DNA of 64,000 nucleotides from positions 5,298,001-5,362,000 of the forward strand of contig NZ_CP021645.1 of assembly GCF_006384975.1 (NCBI RefSeq), in the 5' to 3' direction. How positions within the stretch are numbered: position 1 is the first letter of the stretch; each line of letters starts with the position of its first letter. Source of the DNA: Pseudomonas oryzihabitans (GTDB taxonomy: Bacteria > Pseudomonadota > Gammaproteobacteria > Pseudomonadales > Pseudomonadaceae). The translations under genes were made by a program, and so were the position numbers. The notes under the pieces are model-generated. The model ran no database searches and had not been told where the DNA came from. It was given only the letters and a program-made list of their open reading frames with translations. Shown here in pieces: positions 49,878 to 59,446 of the stretch.

Positions 49878-52795
49878 TGGCTAAGGGCACGAACAAGATC
49901 GCCTCGACGCTCATTGGTGCTGTCGTCGGCCTTTACCAAGGTGGACCCGGCGGTGCCATTGTGGGCGCTGCGGCGGGCTACTACGTCGCCGACCAGCAGG
50001 CCAAGGCCGCCAACGTCAAGGGCGCGCAGCAGCAGGAGCCCTCGGCGCAGACCGTCCGCAGCTCCAAGGCGGCGTGCCGCTACCTGCTCGGCCGGGTGAG
50101 CACCGGCGGCCTGCTGGCCTGGGCACAGGAGCAGAAGGGCGACCAGGGCGATGGCGAGTGGCTGCACCTGGTCTACGTGCTGGCAGAGGGTGCGATCGCC
50201 GGTGTCGACCAGATCCTGCTGGGCGAGGAGGACATCAGCGCCTTCGGTGATCAGGTCAGCTACGAGGTCGTGATCAACCCGACCCAGCCCAACGCTTTCC
50301 TCAAGGCCAACTGCCCAGACTGGAAAGACAGCCAGATCGGTCGCGGCCTGAGCTACGTGCGCCTGTCGCTGCGCTACAGCGCCGAGCGCTTCCCGTCGGG
50401 CATACCCGACGTGCGCTTCATCGTGCGCGGCCGGACCGACATCTACGACCCGCGCAACGGCAATACCGGCTACAGCGCCAACACTGCGCTGCACCTGCTC
50501 TGGTTCCTGCGCAACCGCTGCAACGTGCCGGATGACGAGATCATCTTCTCCACCTTCGCCGACGGCGCCAACGTCTGCGACGAATCGGTGAGCAATGCTG
50601 ACGGCTCATCGAGCGCACGCTATCGCACCGCCTGTGTCATTGGCGCGGACGAGCAGCGCACCCAGGTACTGCAAAAGCTCGAGCAGGCGTGTGGCGGCCA
50701 ACTGATCCGCGTGGGTGGCAAGTGGTCGCTGCAGGTAGGCGCCTATTACGGCCCTTACGACTTCACCATCACCGAGGACATGGTGATCGGTACCCTCAGC
50801 GGCTGCACCGAGGTCAGCAACGACTCGGCCATCAACGTCATTCGCGGCACCTTCGTCGATCCCGCACAGGCATGGGCCGACACTGACTACCCAGAGGTGC
50901 GCGTCGAGCAGTGGGTCACCGCGGACGGCGGCGAGGCGGCGGAATCACTGTCGTCCACCTATGTGACCGACCCCTACCAGATGCAGCGCCTGGCCAACAT
51001 GGAGCTGCGTCGTCGCCGAGCCGGGGGCTCGCTGTCGATCCCGCTGAACTTCAACGGCTACAACTGCCGGCCCGGGCGGGTGGTGCGCGTCTACCTGCCC
51101 AGCCTGAACATCGATGGTGAGTTCATCGTCGATGACTGGTCCATGGCCGGGGCTACCGGCTGCAGTGTCGTCGTTTCTCAGTACGACGCCGAGATGTTCG
51201 GCGATGCAGTGGGCAAGCCCTACAACCCGCTCGGCTTCATCAGTCTGCCCACCGGTGGCATCGGATCGCCGACCAATCTGGTCTGGACGTCGGCAGAGCG
51301 CGCCGAGGTCAGCCAGGGCGTGCTGTCGTGGGCGCCGCCGTCCCAGGGCAGCGTCCAGGGGTACGTGGTCACGGTGCGCCAGGGCACCAAGGCCGTGCAG
51401 TCCAAGACCCTGGCCGCCGACTCGCTGCAGATCTCGTTCAACGATCTGCCGTCTGGTAACTACACCATGAGCGTGGCCGCCATCGGCCCGCTGGCGCGCT
51501 CCGGCGAGGTGTCGATCACCGTCAGCATCAACGGCCCGCCGATCCCGGAAGCGGTAGCCGTGTATGCGACCCTGGATCAGATCACCCTGGTACCGAGCAA
51601 CCCGACCCACGGCCTGAACGGCGGCACCTACGAGTACTGGTTCAGCACCAGCAGCACGGCCTCGGCTGCCCAGGCGTCGTACCTGGGCCAGGGCCTGAGC
51701 TTCACCCACACCGGCCTGGCGTTCTACACCAACTACTTCTACTTCGTGCGCAGCCGCAACGCATACGGGCTGAGCGACTTCCTGAAGGTCAACGCCGCCA
51801 CCAGCAACGACGTGTCAGCCTATCTCCAGGGCATGACCGGCAAGATCACCAAGACCCAGCTCGGGCAGGATCTGCTCGCGCCGATCAACGCCGCCGAAAC
51901 TCTGGTGCCCCTGGTATGGAAAGCCGATGCCACCTACAAGAAGGGCCAGACAGTCGTCTACACCGACGGCCGCCTCTATGCCTGGAACAGCGATACCGAC
52001 GGCAACGAGACGCCGCCCGGGGCGAACTGGCTGGACGCAGGTGCGGGCATTGCTCAGGCCGGCGCCGTGTCCGCGCAGGTCAATAAGAACACCCAGGGCA
52101 TCAGCGACCTCGATGGCCGGGTGAAGGCGCAGGCCGAAAGCGTCAGTGGGCTGGTGGCCAGCATCACGCCCGACGGCGCTGGCGACACCGATTGGGGCGC
52201 CGGCAACGCCAACGTTTACGCCGGGACGATCACTGTCCAGTCCGTGGCGGCTGATGCCACGCAGGCTCAGGCGCAGCGCATCGATACCCTGAGCGCTACG
52301 GTAGGAACCTACGCTGCGTCTATCCAAACAACTCAGGCCGCCGTGGCGACGCTTGATGGCCGGGTATCTGCTGCCTACTCGGTGAAGACGGAGGTTACCG
52401 TCAATGGACAGCGCTACGCGGCCGGCATAGCGCTGGGTGTGGATGCGAATGGTGGGACGGTCACGAGCCAGTTTCTGGTGATGGCCACACGCTTCGCAGT
52501 ACTCAACTCGGATGGTTCGACGACAACTACGCCGTTCCTGATTCAGAACGGCCAGACCATTATCAACGTGGCGATCATCGGCGACGGCACCATTACCAAC
52601 GCCAAGATTGGAGACACCATCCAGTCCTCGGCGGTCGGCTCCAACGGCGCACCGCTATGGGTCTTGAGCAAGACGAGTGGTTTCACCATGAACAGCGCCG
52701 GTGGCGGCGGTCGGATGCAGCAGACGGCCGAGGCCATCAAGATTTGGGACCCCAATGGCGTCCTTCGCATACAACTTGGGAATCTGAGTGCATGA
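49877..52795 (+). CDS. Tip attachment / host specificity protein (J-like)
   Basis: 972 residues. A Gly-rich N-terminal segment (LIGAVVGLYQGGPGGAIVGA), the hub region (ARYRTACVIGADEQRTQVLQ, FEQACGG-type module), two fibronectin-III-like domains (about 475-665), a carbohydrate-binding-like short module (YKKGQTVVYTDGRLYAWNSD) and a DUF1983-type C-terminus. This is the central tail fibre that binds the host receptor. Confidence 0.9.
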   Translation: MAKGTNKIASTLIGAVVGLYQGGPGGAIVGAAAGYYVADQQAKAANVKGAQQQEPSAQTVRSSKAACRYLLGRVSTGGLLAWAQEQKGDQGDGEWLHLVYVLAEGAIAGVDQILLGEEDISAFGDQVSYEVVINPTQPNAFLKANCPDWKDSQIGRGLSYVRLSLRYSAERFPSGIPDVRFIVRGRTDIYDPRNGNTGYSANTALHLLWFLRNRCNVPDDEIIFSTFADGANVCDESVSNADGSSSARYRTACVIGADEQRTQVLQKLEQACGGQLIRVGGKWSLQVGAYYGPYDFTITEDMVIGTLSGCTEVSNDSAINVIRGTFVDPAQAWADTDYPEVRVEQWVTADGGEAAESLSSTYVTDPYQMQRLANMELRRRRAGGSLSIPLNFNGYNCRPGRVVRVYLPSLNIDGEFIVDDWSMAGATGCSVVVSQYDAEMFGDAVGKPYNPLGFISLPTGGIGSPTNLVWTSAERAEVSQGVLSWAPPSQGSVQGYVVTVRQGTKAVQSKTLAADSLQISFNDLPSGNYTMSVAAIGPLARSGEVSITVSINGPPIPEAVAVYATLDQITLVPSNPTHGLNGGTYEYWFSTSSTASAAQASYLGQGLSFTHTGLAFYTNYFYFVRSRNAYGLSDFLKVNAATSNDVSAYLQGMTGKITKTQLGQDLLAPINAAETLVPLVWKADATYKKGQTVVYTDGRLYAWNSDTDGNETPPGANWLDAGAGIAQAGAVSAQVNKNTQGISDLDGRVKAQAESVSGLVASITPDGAGDTDWGAGNANVYAGTITVQSVAADATQAQAQRIDTLSATVGTYAASIQTTQAAVATLDGRVSAAYSVKTEVTVNGQRYAAGIALGVDANGGTVTSQFLVMATRFAVLNSDGSTTTTPFLIQNGQTIINVAIIGDGTITNAKIGDTIQSSAVGSNGAPLWVLSKTSGFTMNSAGGGGRMQQTAEAIKIWDPNGVLRIQLGNLSA

Positions 52796-53076
52796 GTTAC
52801 GGCCTTCAAATCCGCGATGCAGGTAGCGCCGTTTATTTCGATAGCGGCGCTAACTCCCTGCGGACTATGAGCTACGCAGAAATTACTGTTTCGGGCCCAG
52901 GGGCAACCTACGAGCTTGGAGCGGGATTCGATCCTTACACTGAGCTGGTGTTTGTGTGTGAGAAGTCTCCCTCAAGCAGTGGAACACCATTCTACAGCGT
53001 CAGCGGTACCAACTTAATATTCGATATTGGCACTGGTGACAGGGTATTAATCGTCCAGCGAGTTAGGTTCAAATGA
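52792..53076 (+). CDS. Small tail-tip accessory protein
   Basis: 94 residues, MSYGLQIRDAGSAVYFDSGA; beta-rich throughout. The motif -LQIRD..G...FDS..- is common in small proteins following J-like genes in Pseudomonas phages. Likely structural. Overlaps both neighbours by 4 bp. Confidence 0.75.
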   Translation: MSYGLQIRDAGSAVYFDSGANSLRTMSYAEITVSGPGATYELGAGFDPYTELVFVCEKSPSSSGTPFYSVSGTNLIFDIGTGDRVLIVQRVRFK

Positions 53077-53744
53077 GCTTCGGCGCGCTGTTCACCGGCG
53101 ATCAGGGGCAGACGATCATCGATGACACCAACAGCCTGTGCCATGTCATGGCGGCTGGCATTATCGACTCGTCAGGTTCGGTCAACTATCCCGCACCAAT
53201 CGCCACCAGCCAGCCGCCCCTTGTATGGATCAACCTGGACGGTGCGGGCTACCTGAGTTATTTCATGCACACCGGATCGGCCGGTAATTGGACAGGCTTC
53301 ACCTTCCAGTGGAACACCTACGATCTGACGGAGATCTCGCGCTCTGGCCGGTACATCGCGACCGGAACATTTCCGCCCGCCCGGGCCGGCTGGGGGCTTC
53401 GCGTGCTCGATGCGAACAGCAGAGTGCTGGCCGACACGGGCTACAAATTCTTCCGCTTTTACGGCGGCACGCAGGCCTGGAGTTATGTGGGGGGAGGTCG
53501 AGCAGGTCAGAACTACTACTACCACTTCAACGCGAACTGGCCTTCGACCGGATACTACTTCCTGGCCAGCCATTTCATGCGCGGAATATACCGCACAGTT
53601 GTAAATGGCGTGACCACTTACAATAGTTGTTCGTTATCTATAGGGCATCGTTCAAATGATAGGTCTCAGGTTTTTGCATCTATGGAGACCATTTCTCAGG
53701 CGCCACCGAATTCTCTGCAATTTCCCCTTATCTATGGCGAATAG
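53073..53744 (+). CDS. Tail fibre-associated protein, unknown
   Basis: 223 residues, aromatic- and Gly-rich beta protein (FTFQWNTYDLTEISRSGRYI, QNYYYHFNANWPSTGYYFLA). The last third becomes A/T-rich in base use (from about 53600), like the start of the next gene, suggesting a recombination boundary. By position a tail-tip or fibre protein. Confidence 0.72.
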   Translation: MSFGALFTGDQGQTIIDDTNSLCHVMAAGIIDSSGSVNYPAPIATSQPPLVWINLDGAGYLSYFMHTGSAGNWTGFTFQWNTYDLTEISRSGRYIATGTFPPARAGWGLRVLDANSRVLADTGYKFFRFYGGTQAWSYVGGGRAGQNYYYHFNANWPSTGYYFLASHFMRGIYRTVVNGVTTYNSCSLSIGHRSNDRSQVFASMETISQAPPNSLQFPLIYGE

Positions 53745-53769
53745 CGCTTTCTAATCAAGAGGTATGCGT

Positions 53770-54765
53770 ATGGCTCAGAAAATGATCGATACCACCACGA
53801 ACAATGGAAGTTATATAGGCGATGCTGCCAAAAATGCATTTGGCAAAGCGAACGATAACTTCACCGAGCTTTACGCGGCCAAGGACGCGGCTAGATCAAT
53901 CGCCACAGGAGGTACAGGAGCTACGGACAAAGCCGGCGCAATTGCAAGCTTAGGAGTTCTTTCGGCTAATGGGTCTAACTCAAGTAGTGGTTTGGCTCTT
54001 TCCTCAACCGTTGTTCCGCCATTTCCCAACGCTAACGGCTCTAATACTGTTAGAGCTAGTTCTGTCACAATCAGTAATGGCGGCAACTCTGCTGCCAGTG
54101 CTTGCATGGCTTTTATTCGCGAAGGAAGTTACGGCGTTCTGGTCGGTCTGGATTCCGGGTATGGCAATAGCTTCTGCATCGGCGGCTGGTCAATGGGGAA
54201 CGTCAGCTACAGGTTCTACCATGAAGGCAACACCACCCGCTCCAGCTCAGGCGTGTTGTCGGCAGCGTCCCCTATTGTACGTATCGTACAGGTGGAAAAG
54301 AGCGAGCGCCGCGACCTACTAGAAAGCAGCTTTGAGGCCGCCGGGGAGTATGGGGTCTGCAACTTCGAAGCGAGAGGCGTGCTTGTCGAGCGATTGGGTG
54401 TAGGCGTCTACCAGATCACCGGCAGCCTCGGCCTGGCCAGAGAGGGCTGGCGCATTCAAGACCCGTGCTCGCCTGACGGCGGCCGGACTCTGGGGATCAC
54501 CCAGAGCCAGCAGGACGAGAAGGGCGTTGTGACGGTCAAGCTGTTCAAGCAGCGCTGGACCCTGGACGACGATGGAGAGCTGCACCTGAGCTTCGGCGCG
54601 CCTATGGACGTGCCGGCCAATAGCTGGATCGATGTCCGTCTGGAGATGCCAGTGCCGGAGATCATCGTGCCGGAGATGCCGCTCGAGGTCCTCGAAGCCA
54701 CTCCGGAGCAGCCGCAGGTCGATACGAGCCAGGAGTCGGCTGCGTCTGAAATCCTCACGAGCTAG
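53770..54765 (+). CDS. Side tail fibre protein
   Basis: 331 residues from the ATG at 53770 (AGAGG 8 bp upstream); an ATG at 53764 adds two residues. GDAAKNAFGKANDNFTELYA and SIATGGTGATDKAGAIASLG are standard fibre-shaft motifs. A distal part (VRIVQVEKSERRDLLESSFE...) ends in an acidic Pro-Glu tail. Base use changes from A/T-rich to G/C-rich near 54290, so it looks mosaic. Likely contributes to host range. Confidence 0.82.
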   Translation: MAQKMIDTTTNNGSYIGDAAKNAFGKANDNFTELYAAKDAARSIATGGTGATDKAGAIASLGVLSANGSNSSSGLALSSTVVPPFPNANGSNTVRASSVTISNGGNSAASACMAFIREGSYGVLVGLDSGYGNSFCIGGWSMGNVSYRFYHEGNTTRSSSGVLSAASPIVRIVQVEKSERRDLLESSFEAAGEYGVCNFEARGVLVERLGVGVYQITGSLGLAREGWRIQDPCSPDGGRTLGITQSQQDEKGVVTVKLFKQRWTLDDDGELHLSFGAPMDVPANSWIDVRLEMPVPEIIVPEMPLEVLEATPEQPQVDTSQESAASEILTS

Positions 54766-54825
54766 CGGAAACGCTCAGCCTGTCACCTGATGCCTGACTC
54801 ATTCCTCGCAGTCGTTAGGACAACC

Positions 54826-54851
54826 AGCCCGCCGCCGTGCGGGCTTTTTTT
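54826..54851 (+). terminator. Terminator between fibre and endolysin genes
   Basis: AGCCCGC-CGCCGT-GCGGGCT and T7, 16 bp before the endolysin start. Confidence 0.8.
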
Positions 54852-54866
54852 CGCCTGGAGAAAACC

Positions 54867-55340
54867 ATGGCCCTCGACACCACCCAGACCGGCGCCATCG
54901 CTCCGGCCTTCGCCCTGCTGCCCGCCAAGATGGCCGGCAAGCGCGCCACCGTCATGCTGCTGGCCATCGGCCTTCAGGAGTCCCGTCTCCAGTTCCGTCG
55001 CCAGATCGGCGGCCCGGCGCGGGGCCTATGGCAGTTCGAGCAGGGCGGGGGTGTGCGTGGCGTGCTAACCCATCCAGCCAGCCGGCCGTATGCCCTGGAC
55101 GTATGCGCCGCCCGTGGCGTTGAGCCAACCGGCCCGGCGGTTTATGAGGCCCTGGAGCGCGACGACGTCTTGGCCGCGGCCTTTGCCCGGTTGCTGCTGT
55201 GGACCGATCCCAAGCCGCTTCCGGCCCTGGGTCAGGTAGAGGAAGCCTGGGACCTATACGCCCGCGTGTGGCGGCCGGGAAAACCGCACCCGCAGACCTG
55301 GGAGGTGATCTATGCCCAAGCTCTGGCGGCGGTGCAGTGA
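54867..55340 (+). CDS. Endolysin (lysozyme-like)
   Basis: 157 residues from the ATG at 54867 (CTGGAG upstream). LLAIGLQESRLQFRRQIGGP holds the likely catalytic Glu and RGLWQFEQGGGVRGVLTHPA follows, as in the lysozyme-like superfamily. No signal peptide or membrane anchor, so it needs a holin to leave the cytoplasm. The stop overlaps the Rz start by one base. Confidence 0.85.
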   Translation: MALDTTQTGAIAPAFALLPAKMAGKRATVMLLAIGLQESRLQFRRQIGGPARGLWQFEQGGGVRGVLTHPASRPYALDVCAARGVEPTGPAVYEALERDDVLAAAFARLLLWTDPKPLPALGQVEEAWDLYARVWRPGKPHPQTWEVIYAQALAAVQ

Positions 55341-55888
55341 TGGTCGTGATCGAGCAGTACAGGACGGCCGTGCTCGCGGTCGCCGCTGTCTTCTTGCTCG
55401 CCATAGGGATCGGCATCGGCTGGTCCCTGAACGGCTGGCGACTCTCCGGCCAAGTAGCCGAAGCCAAGACCGAGGTCGCGAACGAGCGCACCGCCCACCA
55501 GGCGGACCTGGCCGCCATCTCGAATGCCGCAACGCGCCAGGTCTCCCAGGCGCTGGCGCGGCAGCAGGCCGCCCAGCAGGCGCTAGCGGCCCTGGACCAG
55601 AAATCAACCGAGGAACTCAAGAATGCGAACGCCGAAAATGATCGTCTGCGGGCTAGCCTTGCTGCTGGTGGCCGGGTGCGGGTTGCGGGCTCCTGCCCAG
55701 CCGCTACCGGAGCAATGCCCGCCGCCAGCGCGGCCACCGGCCCCGCCCGCCTGGACGATGCAACCACCGTCGAACTCGCTTCAGCTGCTGGACGAAACGT
55801 TCTCGACATCCGGGCCGGAATCATCGCCGACCAGGCCGCGCTGAGGGCATTGCAGCAGTACGTGCGCGAGGTTTGCTTGAAACAATAG
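55340..55888 (+). CDS. Rz: Rz inner-membrane spanin
   Basis: 182 residues. N-terminal signal-anchor (YRTAVLAVAAVFLLAIGIGI), then a periplasmic coiled coil (VAEAKTEVANERTAHQADLA, QQAAQQALAALDQKSTEEL) and a globular C-terminus. Partners with Rz1, encoded in the +1 frame inside it, to fuse inner and outer membranes at lysis. Confidence 0.9.
   Translation: MVVIEQYRTAVLAVAAVFLLAIGIGIGWSLNGWRLSGQVAEAKTEVANERTAHQADLAAISNAATRQVSQALARQQAAQQALAALDQKSTEELKNANAENDRLRASLAAGGRVRVAGSCPAATGAMPAASAATGPARLDDATTVELASAAGRNVLDIRAGIIADQAALRALQQYVREVCLKQ
55623..55844 (+). CDS. Rz1: Rz1 outer-membrane spanin lipoprotein
   Basis: 73 residues in the +1 frame, wholly inside Rz. MRTPKMIVCGLALLLVAGCG has a lipobox LVAGC; the mature part is Pro-rich (EQCPPPARPPAPPAW), as usual for o-spanins. 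The nested arrangement is the lambda Rz/Rz1 type. Confidence 0.87.
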   Translation: MRTPKMIVCGLALLLVAGCGLRAPAQPLPEQCPPPARPPAPPAWTMQPPSNSLQLLDETFSTSGPESSPTRPR

Positions 55889-56055
55889 GGGATTGAGTGT
55901 CGGCAGAACGCCGGAGAGGGGCGATAGGGGCAATCAAAACCCCGGCTGGAAGCCGCATTCCATCGTTTGCATAAGCACAGAAAGCGGCGAAATTTGCTGG
56001 GCTTTAGTAGCCACTGTTGCGATGAAAATCAATGACTTAGGCCGGAATGGTCCCC

Positions 56056-56103
56056 TGCATGGGGTGCAAGGGGTCGAGTGTTCGAATCACTCCGTCCCGA
56101 CCA
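56056..56103 (+). other. attP-type junction between prophage copies
   Basis: 48 bp identical to 13432-13479 but preceded by phage DNA (GGAATGGTCCCC), so only the 3' half of a tRNA-Pro is present and it is not a tRNA gene. It is the POP'-type junction expected between tandem prophages or in an excised circle. Confidence 0.88.
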
Positions 56104-56113
56104 AATTAACGAG

Positions 56114-56147
56114 AAGGCTCAAGCACTTAGTGGCTTGGGCCTTTTTC
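56114..56147. terminator. Terminator next to int, second copy
   Basis: Same AAGGCTCAAGC/GCTTGGGCCTT hairpin as at 13490, here between the attP-type core and the integrase gene. Confidence 0.7.
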
Positions 56148-56190
56148 GTTTCCAGGCTTCAATCAAAACAGAATCAAAATCCAATCAAAA

Positions 56191-57303
56191 TCAGCTAGCG
56201 ATATCGCTGATATCCAGGTCCGGCACGGCGTCCACCCAGACCACCTCGTCGTGGTCGCGCTGGTAGTTCTTAGTCATGTCCGCGCTGGCGTGCCCGGCGA
56301 TCTGCTGAGCCTCCCGACCGGCACGCTGGTACAAATGCAGCGACAGCGCCCGCACCTCGTGGAAGCCCGGCATTTCCTCCTCGCCCCACCCCTTGTAGCA
56401 GCCCGCCGCATCCCTCGCGTCCTTGAATGCCCGGGTCAGGAACCGCTCCTCGATCGCCGTCCAGTGGTCCTTCCTCTGGGCCTGCTTCTGCTTCAGCCGC
56501 TCCGGCTTACGGTGGATCAGGTAGGGCGATAGCACCTCGTCCCGGCACCTGGTCAGCACGGCCTGCAGCTGCGGCGTCACCTGGAAGCGGATCCAGGCGG
56601 CGTCCGAGGCCTTCGAGGTCTTCTGCTGGACCACGTATAGGAAGCCATCCCGCACGTCGTCGAACTTCATCCCGAGAATATCGCTGCGGCGCTGGGCGGT
56701 GATCAGGGCCAGGTCGATAGCGTTCTGCAGCCAGCGCGGCGAATTCGCCCGGATCGCCTTCAGCCCTTCGATGGTGTGCCGCCGGCGCGCCTTCTTCTCG
56801 ATGCGCGATATGGTGTTCTCGGCCGGGTTGTCCGGCACGAGGCCCTTGGCCGCGGCGTGCTTGAAGACGTCGACCAGGATGGCGCGCGCCTGGTTGGCCG
56901 CCCGCGGCGTCATCGGGTCCAGGAAGTCGGCGATCATCTTGATGGTGATCTGGTCCAGGGGCTTGGCGCCCATCGCCGTGTCGATCTGCCGGATGCGGAT
57001 GGTGTAGAGCTCCAGCGTGGCCTTGGCCAGCTCACGTCCCGGCAGGATGTTCGTCACGTAGGTGACCAAGAACTGGTGCATGTTCACCGTCTCTCCCAGC
57101 ACTCCGGCTACCAGGTCGGAGCCCGCCATCAGGCGGCTGTTCAGCTGCTTCGCCGCCTGGATAGCCCGCTGCCTATCGTTCCCCATCCCATGCCACGTCC
57201 CTGTGTCCGGCCGGCGGTACTTGAAGCTCACCCCGCCGTTGTTCTCGTAGAGGTTGGGCGGCAGGCCCCGGTTCTTGATCTTCCTCGGCCTGGCTGCCAT
57301 CAC
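56191..57303 (-). CDS. int: Tyrosine recombinase, second copy
   Basis: Same 370-residue integrase as at 13567-14679, with all catalytic residues kept (R in AQRRSD, HEVR, GH, Y in KNYQRD). If the tandem is real the cell has two identical int genes and can excise one or both units. Confidence 0.95.
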   Translation of the reverse strand: MMAARPRKIKNRGLPPNLYENNGGVSFKYRRPDTGTWHGMGNDRQRAIQAAKQLNSRLMAGSDLVAGVLGETVNMHQFLVTYVTNILPGRELAKATLELYTIRIRQIDTAMGAKPLDQITIKMIADFLDPMTPRAANQARAILVDVFKHAAAKGLVPDNPAENTISRIEKKARRRHTIEGLKAIRANSPRWLQNAIDLALITAQRRSDILGMKFDDVRDGFLYVVQQKTSKASDAAWIRFQVTPQLQAVLTRCRDEVLSPYLIHRKPERLKQKQAQRKDHWTAIEERFLTRAFKDARDAAGCYKGWGEEEMPGFHEVRALSLHLYQRAGREAQQIAGHASADMTKNYQRDHDEVVWVDAVPDLDISDIAS

Positions 57304-57512
57304 GCGGCTCCTCGTAGGACTGCATCCACCAGATCGTCACCGGTGCGCTGCTGGTAGGCGGCCCAGTCGACGTACCAGAGCTTGCCAATCTGCTCGCCTG
57401 GCAGCTTGTCGTTCCGGAGCTGCTGGCGGATAGCCTGGGAGCACATAGGGGTGCCGTTCTCGCCCCAGACCCGGCGCTGGAACTCGCTCACCTTGATCAG
57501 CTCTCGCTTCAT
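57300..57512 (-). CDS. xis: Excisionase-like protein, second copy
   Basis: Same 70-residue protein as at 14676-14888. Confidence 0.8.
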   Translation of the reverse strand: MKRELIKVSEFQRRVWGENGTPMCSQAIRQQLRNDKLPGEQIGKLWYVDWAAYQQRTGDDLVDAVLRGAA

Positions 57513-57515
57513 GGG

Positions 57516-57701
57516 TCACTTCCTCTTGAACTCGTTGCACCGGACCGCTGCTACGCCGTCCGGATATCGCTGGATGACTGGCATTTGCCCGAAGGGCAGG
57601 GCGGAGCAGTCGCGCGCCGCGTGCTGGCAGGCAGCGCACATCGATCCCTTCGGCTGGTGCGGCTCATCAGGTGAGCCGATTGCGGGCGGTGTGCGGGTCA
57701 T
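57516..57701 (-). CDS. Small Cys-containing protein, second copy
   Basis: Same 61-residue protein as at 14892-15077. Confidence 0.65.
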   Translation of the reverse strand: MTRTPPAIGSPDEPHQPKGSMCAACQHAARDCSALPFGQMPVIQRYPDGVAAVRCNEFKRK

Positions 57702-58006
57702 GGCTTCACCCTCACGCCGGCGGCTTCGATGGCTGCGCGGCAGTCGTCTATGGCTTCGTCGTACTGCTCGGCTTCCGGCAGGACGAACCCGTTGCCTACC
57801 TGGCAATGCGGGAGATGGCTGATCTTCGCCGGCAGCTCGACCACCAGCGCCTGGCGCGATGCCTGCCATGTATCCCAGCGCTCCTGAATGGTTCGAAATA
57901 CGTACCCGTCGTTCTGGTCTCTGGCCAGCATGTCCAGGTCTGGCTCACGGCCTTGCCAGAAAGTGGCTAGGTACCACGCCTCAAACTGCTCTCTCGAATC
58001 GCTCAT
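57698..58006 (-). CDS. Phage accessory protein, second copy
   Basis: Same 102-residue protein as at 15074-15382 (SREQFEAWY opening). Confidence 0.7.
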   Translation of the reverse strand: MSDSREQFEAWYLATFWQGREPDLDMLARDQNDGYVFRTIQERWDTWQASRQALVVELPAKISHLPHCQVGNGFVLPEAEQYDEAIDDCRAAIEAAGVRVKP

Positions 58007-58476
58007 TGCATTGCTCCCGCTAATTGACGGGCGAAGGGGGCCTGCTCGCCCAGGAGCCGCTCGCGGTTACGCCGGTTCTCCCGCTCGCGATCCAACTCCA
58101 CGGCCAGCCGTCGGGACCGCTTGTTGGCCTCGCGTAGGCGCGATAGGACCTCCATCGGGTCCCCGGCGTTGGCCATGACGCGCACCAGCAGCCACTGCTC
58201 CCGAGCGTGGTCGGCCTCCTGGCGCCAATCCGCGTAGGCGCGCTCAAGCTCGTCGTACCCCAGGCGGAAGAACTCAGCCAGCTTTTCCGATTCACCCTGG
58301 TGTCCATAGGCGTCGGCCTCGATGCGGACGACTGGGTATTTTTGGTCATCTTCGTCTATACACCCGACGATCCACATGTAACTGGCCTGAGAGCTCACCC
58401 ACGTATCGGTCAGCGACCCGCTCCAGTTTGCGATTTCACGGGCCGCATCGCGCAGCTGCTGTACGAGGATGGTCAT
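58003..58476 (-). CDS. Unknown phage protein, second copy
   Basis: Same 157-residue protein as at 15379-15852. Confidence 0.65.
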   Translation of the reverse strand: MTILVQQLRDAAREIANWSGSLTDTWVSSQASYMWIVGCIDEDDQKYPVVRIEADAYGHQGESEKLAEFFRLGYDELERAYADWRQEADHAREQWLLVRVMANAGDPMEVLSRLREANKRSRRLAVELDRERENRRNRERLLGEQAPFARQLAGAMQ

Positions 58477-58985
58477 GGCTGGGCTCCTTGAGCAGAGCGG
58501 CGAAGGTCAGCGAGCACGTCAGGCAGGGCAGCCAGCACGTCGCGGGTCGTGGGCAGGTGGCGCAGGCAGATCCATGGGCACTCCAGGTAGCCTTCATCAC
58601 CCTCGGTCATCTGGTCCAAATCCACGTCCATGTAGTGATCGCGCACCAGGTCCTTGAGCGAGTCCCAGGCGGTGCATTCGTGCCACTCAGGCTCGTAGTA
58701 GCCCTCCATGGCGCCGACCATCACGGTGCCGGCCCATGGGTGGATGTAGCTCTCACTCAGATGCACGATCGCATCGCCCCTGCGGTTGCGGTACTCGATG
58801 TCGCCCTTCCAGCCAGAGAAGTGTGGGATGGTCGATCGCCGCCAGTGCTTGCGCTCGAATCCGAGAGTGTTGGTGTAGCTTTCCTCGGCATCGGCCCGGA
58901 ACTGCTTGCGGCTGTCACCGAGGGCGGCCAGGTGCGGTGCGGCGCGCTTCGACAGCTTCTTCAGTATTCGAAGATTCATGGGCAT
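58473..58985 (-). CDS. Unknown phage protein, second copy
   Basis: Same 170-residue protein as at 15849-16361. Confidence 0.65.
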   Translation of the reverse strand: MPMNLRILKKLSKRAAPHLAALGDSRKQFRADAEESYTNTLGFERKHWRRSTIPHFSGWKGDIEYRNRRGDAIVHLSESYIHPWAGTVMVGAMEGYYEPEWHECTAWDSLKDLVRDHYMDVDLDQMTEGDEGYLECPWICLRHLPTTRDVLAALPDVLADLRRSAQGAQP

Positions 58986-59039
58986 GACTCTCTAATCCCG
59001 CGCCAGGGCGCAGGTTCAATGGGTGGAGGGGTTAGGGGA

Positions 59040-59213
59040 TCAGGCGGACTTGCGTGGCCTGCCGCCCTTGCTGAAGGGAGGCAGGTTCAGCTGGCGGCGA
59101 TAGTTCAAGACGGTGTACTCGGAGCAGCCGGTTACCTGCATGATCTCGCGAGGCGCTGCGCCGGCCAGCAGCATTTTGATCACGGTACTTTTGTGAATTG
59201 GCTTGCCACTCAT
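59040..59213 (-). CDS. 57-residue HTH protein, second copy
   Basis: Same short HTH protein as at 16416-16589. Confidence 0.7.
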   Translation of the reverse strand: MSGKPIHKSTVIKMLLAGAAPREIMQVTGCSEYTVLNYRRQLNLPPFSKGGRPRKSA

Positions 59214-59446
59214 GGCGCCACCCGCGGGCGATCAAATCCGTCCTCACCGGCGCGCCATCGGTCATGGCCGATGCACCGGCTTTGCTCAGTTGCGCCAGGG
59301 CCTTCGTCGAAGACGTGATCGGTGCCGACGACCGCATGGCAGCTCGGCTCCAAGCCGCCAGCTAGGCATTCATCGGCGAACTCGTCGTATGCCAGCGGCG
59401 AGTCTTTGCGGAAGGGGCATTGCTTGCATGGGCGTCTGCACATCAT
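59210..59446 (-). CDS. Cys-rich DUF6283-like protein, second copy
   Basis: Same 78-residue protein as at 16586-16822. Confidence 0.7.
   Translation of the reverse strand: MMCRRPCKQCPFRKDSPLAYDEFADECLAGGLEPSCHAVVGTDHVFDEGPGATEQSRCIGHDRWRAGEDGFDRPRVAP

Noticed and set aside
56056..56103. Second tRNA-Pro gene
   Set aside because: Only the 3' half is present; the acceptor 5' strand, D-arm and half the anticodon stem are missing.
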